A stretch of DNA of 5,129 nucleotides from JBCCFX01 sp039029515 (GTDB lineage Bacteria; Planctomycetota; Phycisphaerae; Phycisphaerales; SM1A02), in contig JBCCFX010000239.1 in assembly GCA_039029515.1 (NCBI GenBank), positions 1 to 5,129 on the forward strand, given 5' to 3'. The first letter of the stretch is position 1. Each line of letters starts with the position of its first letter. The notes beneath the pieces were generated by a model. The model was given only the letters and a program-made list of their open reading frames with translations, was not told the DNA's origin and did no database searches. Positions 1 to 5,129 of this stretch are shown here, piece after piece. A program made the translations under genes and the position numbers.

Positions 1-1
1 C

Positions 2-496
2 GATGAGCTGACCGATGTCGCGTGCCCGCCTGAGCCCGGCGATCGCTGGCGCATCAATTTCTCGCGCGTGCAATGGCGGCTCGATGCGCGACCGGGTGGC
101 TACGACAAAACAATTGATCCATCGACCGGGAAATCGTTTGCGGAACAGAACTGGGTATGGACGCCGCAACGCGCGATTGCCATGCACGAGCCGGAATACT
201 GGGGCTTTGTAGAGTTTCGTACGCTTGACGACATGGACCGATCCGTGGAGGTTCAGCCAGATGATCAGGCGCGCATGGCGCTTCGATTGTTCAGCGATGT
301 CGCGCGGAAGAGCGATGTGGAATCGGCGAAACGCATGGGACGTCCGGCGATGTTGCCATCGGCATGGACATGGCCACCCGATGTGTCATCTGGCAAGGGA
401 TGGTTCAACGCGACGATTCGCACATCAGCCGGCCGGTCACTTCGAATCGATCACGCTGGCGCGCTGAGCGATCGTGATGTGGGGCAGGCGCGCTGA
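2..496 (+). CDS. Carbohydrate-binding family 9-like (CBM9-like) protein, C-terminal part; 5' end outside window
   Basis: The open frame is already running at the left edge, so the true start lies upstream; 164 residues are visible before the TGA at 494-496. The visible residues show the family's hallmarks in order: a Cys-Pro-rich stretch then PGDRWRINFSRVQW (residues 12-25), an NWVWTPQ block (50-56), and MHEPEYWGFVEF (61-72). In CBM9-like proteins these lie in the beta-sandwich that binds sugars, and the Trp residues are candidates for ring stacking. About 90 less conserved residues follow, ending near SLRIDHAG. No catalytic residues are recognisable, and a signal peptide would be upstream of the window. 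The stop overlaps the symporter start by one base (TGATG), so the two genes are probably translationally coupled. I infer a role in capturing the glycan whose fragments the next two genes import and process. Family assignment is fairly sure; ligand is unknown. Confidence 0.85.
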   Translation, partial: DELTDVACPPEPGDRWRINFSRVQWRLDARPGGYDKTIDPSTGKSFAEQNWVWTPQRAIAMHEPEYWGFVEFRTLDDMDRSVEVQPDDQARMALRLFSDVARKSDVESAKRMGRPAMLPSAWTWPPDVSSGKGWFNATIRTSAGRSLRIDHAGALSDRDVGQAR

Positions 497-2565
497 TGCA
501 CGCGGTCGACTGGACCATCGTGCTCGTCATGTTGAGCGTGCTCGCTGCCATTGCCATTGGCGGCCGTATGTTGATGAAAGATGTTGCGGGTTATCTCGCC
601 GCAGGAAGAAGTGCGGGCAGGTACCTGCTGACCGTATCCGCAACAGCATCGATGGTCGGCGCGATCAGCATCATCGGTTTCTTCGAACAGAATCAGGAAG
701 CAGGATTTGTCCTGCAGTGGTGGGAGCCACTGGTGTCGGTCGCGATGGTGCTCGCGATGCTGACCGGCTGGGTGATCTATCGCTTTCGACAGACGCGTTG
801 CCTCACGCTTGCCGAATTCTTTGAGCGCCGGTACTCACGTCGATTTCGTATCTTCGCCGGGCTTGTCGCGTTTGCCTCGGGCATGTTGAACTTCGGCATC
901 TTCCCATCCGTTGGCGCACGGTTCTTCCTGTACTTCTGTGGACTGCCCGACGTCGTCGTCGTTGCTGGCGTTGAAGTCAGCCTGTTTGTCACGATCATGA
1001 TCATCCTGCTCGCGACCTCGCTTGCGATCGTGTTGCTCGGTGGTCAGGTGTGTGTTCTGCTGACGGATTTTCTGCAGGGTGCATTTACGAACGTGTCGTT
1101 CGTTGTACTCACCGTGTTCATGCTGTGGCTCGTTGACTGGTCGCAGGTCGCCGAAGTGCTGATGTCGACCGAGCCCGGTGTATCCAAGGTGAATCCGTTC
1201 GATACGAGTGACGTTCAAGACTTCAATTACAAGTACTTCCTGATTGGCCTTATTGGGTATCTCTATGCGCGCATGGCATGGCAGGGGACTCAGGCGTACA
1301 ACGCGTCCGCGCGATCGGCCCACGAAGCGAAGATGGGCGCAGTGCTCTACATCTGGAACGACATTGGCAAGATGCTATTCACGACGGTCGTACCGGTGCT
1401 TGTGTTCGTCTTGCTGCATCACGCCGACTGGGGTCGCGTGCAGGTCGGTGTGCAGGAGACAGCCGGATTGATCGAATCGGATCAGATCCGTTCGCAGATG
1501 CTGGTCCCGATGACATTGCGTGAAGTGTTGCCGGTCGGCCTTCGTGGCATGATGGCGGCGATGATGCTCGGCGCGTTCATCTCAACGCATACGACGTACA
1601 TGCACAGTTGGAGCAGCATCTTCATTCAGGATGTCGTGCTGCCGTTGCGCTCGAAGAAATCAGGGTTGTCGCAGCGGGCTCAGCTTCGGCTCCTGCGCGG
1701 CGCGGCGTGCGGCGTGGCGATGTTCGCTCTCATCTTCAGCACGTTTGTCTTGCACGTCGAAGCAGTCCTGTTGTACTTCGCCGCCACCGGTGCGATCTTC
1801 GTCGGTTGGTCTGGTGCGGTCATCATCGGTGGCCTGTATTGGCGGTATGGCACAGCGCGGAGCGCGTGGGTCGCCGCGATTGCAGGCATTCTGCTCGTCG
1901 TCGCAGGCCTCGTCTTGCAGCAGGCCAATCAGGTGTGGCGCGATGACGGCGTGGCGTTCTTCGGACTACTGAACTGGCTTGGGCAGACGCGAGCGGAATC
2001 GCTCGCAGCTAGTGTCGAACATGCGTTGCCGAATGGTCAGCAACTCTGGGGATGGGCGATGGTCGTCTGCTCTGTGCTGTACGTCGCGGCAGCATTTCCG
2101 TTTCGTCGGCGGTTTGATCTCGATCGACTGCTGCATCGCGGCGCTTACAGGGACGACCGTGCGCCGGCCGCGACACCAGCCGCACCGTCGCGCTGGTCAG
2201 CCGCGCTACGCATGGTTGGCGTCACTGAGGAATTCACGCGCCGCGATCGCTGGCTCTACGTCGTGACGATCGCCTTCAATGGTGCCTGGATCGGCGTGCT
2301 GGCGATCGGTTCCGCGTTCGTCGGTTGGCACGTCCTCGTTCAGGATGGCAACGTGCGCGATCTCGATAGCGCATGGATCCGGTTCTGGCAGATCAAGATC
2401 TGGATCATGGTCGCGGTGTCTGCCACCGTCACCGTCTGGCTCATGATCGGTGGCTTCCGAAATGTCATCCAACTGCTTCGGGCATTGCGGCTGCGCGATG
2501 TATCCGAGCATGACACCGGCATCGTCAGCGAGCAGCCTTCGAACTTCGATGAGGACCACGCCTGA
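496..2565 (+). CDS. Sodium:solute symporter (SSS family) with C-terminal two-helix extension
   Basis: This 689-residue inner-membrane protein has many hydrophobic segments spread over residues 6-22, 45-65, 78-97, 118-147, 152-182, 196-214, 246-260, 293-308, 346-363, 402-445 and 457-474, with two more after residue 515. SSS signatures are visible: the early GYLAAGRSAGRYL (32-44), which matches the family's AGR..G element, IWNDIGKM (286-293), and GLRGMMAAMMLGAFISTHT (348-366) followed by MHSWSSIFIQDVVLP (369-383). Ser363-Thr364 sit where SSS transporters such as vSGLT have the paired hydroxyl residues of the Na2 site. Members usually have 450-580 residues; the excess here is a charged linker with FDLDRLLHRGAYR (540-552) and two further hydrophobic segments (588-612, 633-652). 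The ATG at 496 overlaps the upstream stop, with a weak CAGG 7 bases before it. By family it should use a sodium gradient to import a small solute; the GH130 and CBM9-like neighbours point to a sugar or oligosaccharide, but the substrate cannot be read from sequence. Confidence 0.94.
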   Translation: MHAVDWTIVLVMLSVLAAIAIGGRMLMKDVAGYLAAGRSAGRYLLTVSATASMVGAISIIGFFEQNQEAGFVLQWWEPLVSVAMVLAMLTGWVIYRFRQTRCLTLAEFFERRYSRRFRIFAGLVAFASGMLNFGIFPSVGARFFLYFCGLPDVVVVAGVEVSLFVTIMIILLATSLAIVLLGGQVCVLLTDFLQGAFTNVSFVVLTVFMLWLVDWSQVAEVLMSTEPGVSKVNPFDTSDVQDFNYKYFLIGLIGYLYARMAWQGTQAYNASARSAHEAKMGAVLYIWNDIGKMLFTTVVPVLVFVLLHHADWGRVQVGVQETAGLIESDQIRSQMLVPMTLREVLPVGLRGMMAAMMLGAFISTHTTYMHSWSSIFIQDVVLPLRSKKSGLSQRAQLRLLRGAACGVAMFALIFSTFVLHVEAVLLYFAATGAIFVGWSGAVIIGGLYWRYGTARSAWVAAIAGILLVVAGLVLQQANQVWRDDGVAFFGLLNWLGQTRAESLAASVEHALPNGQQLWGWAMVVCSVLYVAAAFPFRRRFDLDRLLHRGAYRDDRAPAATPAAPSRWSAALRMVGVTEEFTRRDRWLYVVTIAFNGAWIGVLAIGSAFVGWHVLVQDGNVRDLDSAWIRFWQIKIWIMVAVSATVTVWLMIGGFRNVIQLLRALRLRDVSEHDTGIVSEQPSNFDEDHA
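2551..2555 (+). promoter_or_regulatory. Ribosome binding site of the GH130 gene
   Basis: GAGGA lies inside the last codons of the symporter gene, nine bases before the ATG at 2565. Its spacing supports that start and fits reinitiation or coupled translation across the TGATG junction. It is one of the clearest Shine-Dalgarno-like sequences before a gene in this window. Confidence 0.6.
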
Positions 2566-3515
2566 TGCAACGCGATCCTGCGAATCCCATCATCACGCGC
2601 ACGGATATTCCAGTATTCATGCCCACGCTGCGTGATGTGTCGAGTGTCTTCAATCCCGGCGCGATTCGAGTTGGCGATGCGGACCTGCTCATGCTCCGTG
2701 TCCAGACACGCGGCCGCGAAACGATCCTTGTCCCCGCGTTCGCGCACGATGATGGGCGAGTAGAATTCTGCGATGGCATTGCGACCATTGAAGGTATCGC
2801 CGAACACGATGAACGTGTGTTGCACATCTATGATCCGCGGCTGACGCGTATCGATGACGATGTCTACATGGTGTTCGCCGTCGATGTCCGCACGCGCGCA
2901 GATGCGCCGGCATGTCGACTTGGCATTGCCCGAATGCACTCGCCGACGCAATGGACCTTGGTAGGTATCGATGCATCGCGCGACAGTCGTAATGGCGTGC
3001 TGTTCCCACAGCGCATCAATGGATCGTGGATGCGTTTGGAACGCCCGAATGAGACTCAGCTCGATGATGGGCCGCGAACCGGATCTGCGATTCACGTCTC
3101 GACGTCCACCGATCTCGTTGACTGGACGGTGGGACGCAAGGTCATGCGCGGTCGGCCGCACTACTGGGACGAACTGATCGGCTCTGGCCCGCCGCCGGTC
3201 CTGACGGATCGTGGCTGGCTGCATGTGTATCACGGGGTCGCGACGCACTTCGCGTCGAGCAACGTCTATCAGGCGGGCGTTGTGTTGCTCGATGCCGATG
3301 AGCCGAGCAGGGTGATCGCGCGCGGGGCGATGAACATCCTTGAGCCGCGCGAGATATATGAGCTTGTCGGGCAAGTGCCGAACGTCGTCTTCCCGAGCGG
3401 CATGGTTGTGGATGCTGGTGGTGCGGTTCGGTTGTACTACGGCTGCGCTGACACCTGCGTCGGACGCGTGCATACTTCAGTCGACGAACTCCTTGCGCTT
3501 TGTGAGGAGCCATGA
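2565..3515 (+). CDS. Glycoside hydrolase family 130 protein (beta-mannoside phosphorylase or hydrolase type)
   Basis: The 316-residue product fits the size of the five-bladed beta-propeller enzymes of GH130 and has no signal peptide, so it is probably cytoplasmic. Family blocks appear in order: NPIITRTDIP (7-16), VFNPGAIR (28-35), LLMLRVQTRGRE (41-52), HIYDPRLTRID (87-97), RNGVLFPQRING (142-153), MRLERP (156-161), WDELIGSGPPPV (201-212), GWLHVYHGVATHF (217-229), YQAGVVLLD (235-243), ILEPREIYELVGQVPNVVFPSG (258-279) and LYYGCADTCVG (290-300). Asp90 of YDPR aligns with the catalytic acid of GH130 mannoside phosphorylases; Arg142 and Arg160 align with phosphate-binding arginines. The Lys normally just before IG.G.PP is not present here (ELIGSG). 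Known members act on beta-1,4- or beta-1,2-linked mannosides by phosphorolysis or hydrolysis. The specificity of this subgroup is not known to me. The ATG at 2565 overlaps the symporter stop by one base and has GAGGA nine bases upstream, which makes it the last clear member of the operon. Confidence 0.94.
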   Translation: MQRDPANPIITRTDIPVFMPTLRDVSSVFNPGAIRVGDADLLMLRVQTRGRETILVPAFAHDDGRVEFCDGIATIEGIAEHDERVLHIYDPRLTRIDDDVYMVFAVDVRTRADAPACRLGIARMHSPTQWTLVGIDASRDSRNGVLFPQRINGSWMRLERPNETQLDDGPRTGSAIHVSTSTDLVDWTVGRKVMRGRPHYWDELIGSGPPPVLTDRGWLHVYHGVATHFASSNVYQAGVVLLDADEPSRVIARGAMNILEPREIYELVGQVPNVVFPSGMVVDAGGAVRLYYGCADTCVGRVHTSVDELLALCEEP

Positions 3516-3631
3516 ATCGACCCGTCAACGCCACCTTGAGGTACGCACAATTTTGTGCGTACTTGTCCGCCGCACGAGATCGTCGTAGGGTCTTCGCGAA
3601 GTTCGTTGGTTCAGGACTGCAATCTCTTTAA
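3512..3631 (+). CDS. Possible 39-residue small ORF overlapping the GH130 stop; doubtful
   Basis: An ATG at 3512 overlaps the GH130 stop as ATGA and opens a frame of 39 codons ending in TAA at 3629-3631. GAGGAG (3504-3509) lies directly upstream, but only two bases separate it from the ATG, which is tighter than usual. The peptide is basic and Arg-rich (for example SAARDRRRVFAKF) with no recognisable domain, signal peptide or membrane segment. The 22-bp palindrome at 3541-3562 lies inside it, which would constrain the codons and argues that the DNA here serves another purpose. It could be a coupled small protein at the operon's end, or chance. I lean to chance. Confidence 0.2.
   Translation: MNRPVNATLRYAQFCAYLSAARDRRRVFAKFVGSGLQSL
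3541..3562. promoter_or_regulatory. 22-bp palindrome: probable operator, or RNA hairpin
   Basis: Ten bases, GTACGCACAA, are followed by TT and then by their exact reverse complement TTGTGCGTAC. The site lies 26 bases after the GH130 stop and 77-89 bases before the candidate starts of the DUF4437 gene. No T-run follows on either strand, so an intrinsic terminator is unlikely. The dyad symmetry and length fit a binding site for a dimeric repressor or activator. As RNA it could form an 8-10 bp stem with a small loop that might stabilise the operon's 3' end. No regulator gene is visible in the window. Confidence 0.55.
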
Positions 3632-3639
3632 AGTCGAAA

Positions 3640-4593
3640 GTGAAACTCGTCATGACACGTATGTCCACATCTCATGCAGTATCAATCTGTGTTGGTCTGT
3701 GTGCAGGCATGACGCTGTACCTGAGTTCCGGCTGTTCGAGCAACGAAACACCGGATGAGAACGTTGGAACCGATGATGCTGCAACCGTGGGCGCTGTGGT
3801 CGGATCTCCATTTGAAATCGTGACGATTTCCGATGCACAATGGGGCGCGCTCAATCCATTACGCGGGAACGCTGGACCGCGGGCGGCGGATCTCTGGGGC
3901 GATCGCACCAGCACTGATGCGACCGGGTTTCTTGTGCGCTTTGCGGAAGGGTTTTCCTCGCCGCCGCACATTCACAACACGACTTACCGCGGCATCGTGA
4001 TTGAAGGCGAAGTGCACAATGATGATCCGCAGGCCGAGGAGCTGTGGATGCCCGAAGGCTCGTATTGGACACAGCCAGCGGGCGAGGTGCACATCACATC
4101 CGCACAGGGCGACGGTCGCGTTGCCTATATCGAGATTCAGAACGGCCCGTATCTGGTCATGCCTCCCGAGGAGGCGACGGACAACGGCGAACGCGCCATC
4201 AACGTGCATGCCGCCAACATGATCTGGCTGGATGCATCGACGACGAATCGGATCACCATGCCGGCTGACATGCAGCCTGCAGATGGACCCAAACTGACGT
4301 TCCTGTGGGGTGATCCGCAGGACGACCAGGCAAGCGGCGCGATGGTGGCTGTGCCTGCCGGGCTCACTTGCACGATCCACAGTGATGATCCATCGCTCGG
4401 GATGGTGGTGATCAAGGGACGAGTTGACATCCATCAACCGGATTCGGCTGATCGCGTCACGGTGGAGCCGGGCGCGTTCATCGGATCGCAGGGCACGACC
4501 GAGACCCGCATCACGATGTCAGCCGCCGACACGAGTTGGGTGTACGTGCGCTGCGTCGGGGCATTCGAACTCATCGCCGCGTCGGACGGTTGA
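3640..4593 (+). CDS. DUF4437 (two-cupin) protein, probable lipoprotein
   Basis: The 317-residue product begins with a short basic segment, a hydrophobic stretch (13-28) and SSGC at 29-32, resembling a lipoprotein signal peptide with Cys32 as the modified residue. The -3 position is Ser rather than Leu, so the lipobox is imperfect. An acidic linker follows to about residue 55. The first cupin half (about 58-170) shows DUF4437 marks: ALNPLRG (70-76), LWGDR (85-89), GFSSPPHIHNTTYRG (104-118), HNDDP (126-130) and PAGEVHITS (146-154). His110, His112 and His151 are likely metal ligands, but the usual Glu of cupin motif 1 is not evident. The second half (about 190-312) repeats WLDAS, FLWGDP and VVIKG but lacks an HxH pair, so it probably binds no metal. 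Starts at GTG 3640, ATG 3652 or ATG 3661 all keep the signal; none has a clear ribosome site. The biochemical function of DUF4437 is not established. Its upstream gap suggests its own promoter. Confidence 0.88.
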   Translation: MKLVMTRMSTSHAVSICVGLCAGMTLYLSSGCSSNETPDENVGTDDAATVGAVVGSPFEIVTISDAQWGALNPLRGNAGPRAADLWGDRTSTDATGFLVRFAEGFSSPPHIHNTTYRGIVIEGEVHNDDPQAEELWMPEGSYWTQPAGEVHITSAQGDGRVAYIEIQNGPYLVMPPEEATDNGERAINVHAANMIWLDASTTNRITMPADMQPADGPKLTFLWGDPQDDQASGAMVAVPAGLTCTIHSDDPSLGMVVIKGRVDIHQPDSADRVTVEPGAFIGSQGTTETRITMSAADTSWVYVRCVGAFELIAASDG

Positions 4594-4631
4594 TCGTTTC
4601 GCCGACGGGTCTATTGTGACCCATTACAACG

Positions 4632-4649
4632 CCCGCGCCGAGTCGCGGG
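4632..4649. other. GC-rich hairpin between convergent genes; weak terminator candidate
   Basis: CCCGCG (4632-4637) and CGCGGG (4644-4649) form a perfect six-pair stem with a six-base loop, 38 bases after the DUF4437 stop and 122 bases beyond the stop of the minus-strand gene. Neither flank carries a U-tract: GATGCG follows on the plus strand and CGTTGT on the minus strand. It sits where a shared terminator for the convergent genes would be expected, but the evidence is only the stem and its position. The rest of the gap, 4594-4771, shows nothing else I can support. Confidence 0.25.
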
Positions 4650-4771
4650 GATGCGTCATGCGCACGAAAAGTCGGGCGAGCAGGGCGTTCTCTGGTTAAT
4701 ATCGTCGATGTGAATCGTCTCGTGCGCTCCCGGCGCGAACACGATGCGTCAAATCGGTGCAATCGTGTCGG

Positions 4772-5129
4772 TCACGCCACCAGCAGATCTGATTTCGGAC
4801 CGCAATAGAACATGCATCGGCAATGCTGCTGCTTGATGAGCGGCAGGTCGTACTGATCCAGCGATTCCTGTGCCCCGACAAACAGTGCGCCGTGTGGGGC
4901 AAGCGTTTCACTCAGTCGACGGAATAGGTGTTCACGCGCCGCATCAGCAAAGTAAATCGCGACGTTGCGGCAGAAGATGATGTCAAACGGTCCGCCAACG
5001 GAATCGAGATCGTGATGGAGATTCAGCGTGCGGAACTCGACCATCGAGCGCAGTTCATCCTGGATTCTCCAGCCCTCCTCGTGAGGACGGAAGTACCGGC
5101 TGAGATTCTCCGGTGACAGTCCGCGTTGC
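4772..5129 (-). CDS. cheR: CheR-type chemoreceptor methyltransferase, C-terminal part; 5' end outside window
   Basis: The frame enters from the right edge and stops at TCA 4772-4774 (TGA on the minus strand), giving 118 visible residues. An in-frame ATG at 5042-5044 is internal, because the conserved sequence continues upstream of it. Visible blocks are GLSPENLSRYFRP (3-15), WRIQDELRSMVEFRTLNL (20-37), FDIIFCRNVAIYF (48-60) and LAPHGALFVGAQESL (about 75-89). These match the SAM-dependent fold of CheR enzymes, including the FCRNV.IYF strand and loop and the L.P.G.LF.G..E.L block. CheR transfers methyl groups from S-adenosylmethionine to glutamates of methyl-accepting chemotaxis proteins, tuning receptor signalling at the inner membrane. 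The N-terminal alpha-helical domain and the SAM-binding GxG motif would be beyond the window. It is convergent with the DUF4437 gene and probably unrelated to it. Whether it is a stand-alone CheR or part of a larger fusion cannot be seen. Confidence 0.94.
   Translation of the reverse strand, partial: QRGLSPENLSRYFRPHEEGWRIQDELRSMVEFRTLNLHHDLDSVGGPFDIIFCRNVAIYFADAAREHLFRRLSETLAPHGALFVGAQESLDQYDLPLIKQQHCRCMFYCGPKSDLLVA

Noticed and set aside
835..1323. Minus-strand open frame of 162 codons inside the symporter gene
   Set aside because: Its translation is highly charged and low in hydrophobic order, as expected antisense to membrane-segment codons, and it matches no family I know.
2340..3473. 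Long minus-strand open frame of 377 codons opposite the symporter end and GH130 gene
   Set aside because: The plus strand here encodes an unmistakable GH130 protein. The antisense translation is rich in Arg, His and Ile with no recognisable domain, typical of a mirror frame in GC-rich coding DNA.
3563..3591. Possible promoter TTGTCC, 17-base spacer, TAGGGT before the DUF4437 gene
   Set aside because: Only four of six and three of six positions match the sigma-70 consensus, and similar matches are common by chance. TTGGTT with TTTAAA at 3606-3632 is no better because its spacer is 15 bases.
3592..3601. Second short palindrome CTTCGCGAAG near the large one
   Set aside because: A ten-base self-complementary word is expected several times by chance in five kilobases, so it does not stand out.
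3859..4437. Minus-strand open frame of 192 codons opposite the DUF4437 gene
   Set aside because: The plus-strand reading has clear DUF4437 motifs across the same interval. The antisense reading is rich in His and Arg without domains.
4571..4762. Minus-strand 63-codon frame across the convergent gap
   Set aside because: It overlaps the end of the DUF4437 gene, is dominated by Arg, Thr and Ser, and has no recognised motif or clear ribosome site.
5042..5044. ATG that could be taken as the start of the minus-strand CheR gene
   Set aside because: Conserved CheR residues (GLSPENLSRYF and WRIQDELRS) continue in frame upstream of it to the window edge, so it is internal.

Overview
The window carries three co-oriented, tightly overlapping plus-strand genes for carbohydrate use (1-3515), then a short gap with one striking palindrome (3516-3639), a plus-strand lipoprotein-type cupin gene (3640-4593), a 178-base gap, and a truncated minus-strand chemotaxis methyltransferase gene running off the right edge (4772-5129). 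No rRNA, tRNA, CRISPR array, insertion sequence or phage gene is visible. GC content looks moderately high by eye and codon use looks even across the genes, so nothing suggests recent transfer.

The gene mix suggests a free-living Gram-negative heterotroph. A CBM9-like protein, a long sodium:solute symporter with a C-terminal membrane extension and a GH130 enzyme of the WDE-IGSGPPP type is a set I associate with Planctomycetota (possibly Phycisphaerae) and related carbohydrate degraders. A DUF4437 lipoprotein and a CheR gene fit that picture. The phylum is an inference and cannot be fixed from sequence reading alone.

Region 1 (2-3515) is almost certainly one transcript. The first two junctions are TGATG, where the stop and next start share one base, which implies translational coupling. 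A plausible working model is that the CBM9-like protein binds a glycan outside the cytoplasm, the symporter imports a small sugar or oligosaccharide with sodium, and the GH130 enzyme cleaves or phosphorolyses a beta-mannoside-type bond in the cytoplasm. The substrate is not visible. The GH130 protein keeps the catalytic-acid Asp and two Arg motifs but lacks the Lys that usually precedes the IG.G.PP motif in known mannoside phosphorylases, so its reaction type is open.

Region 2 (3516-3639) holds a near-perfect 22-bp palindrome (3541-3562), the best regulatory candidate in the window. It lies 77-89 bases upstream of the cupin gene and inside a possible 39-codon ORF that overlaps the end of the GH130 gene. 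Region 3 is a two-cupin DUF4437 protein with a lipoprotein-like N-terminus. Region 4 is the C-terminal third or so of a CheR protein, convergent with the cupin gene. The gap between these two holds a GC-rich hairpin but no clear T-tailed terminator. I see no exotic new system. The open points are the GH130 reaction, the palindrome, and the role of the exported DUF4437 protein.
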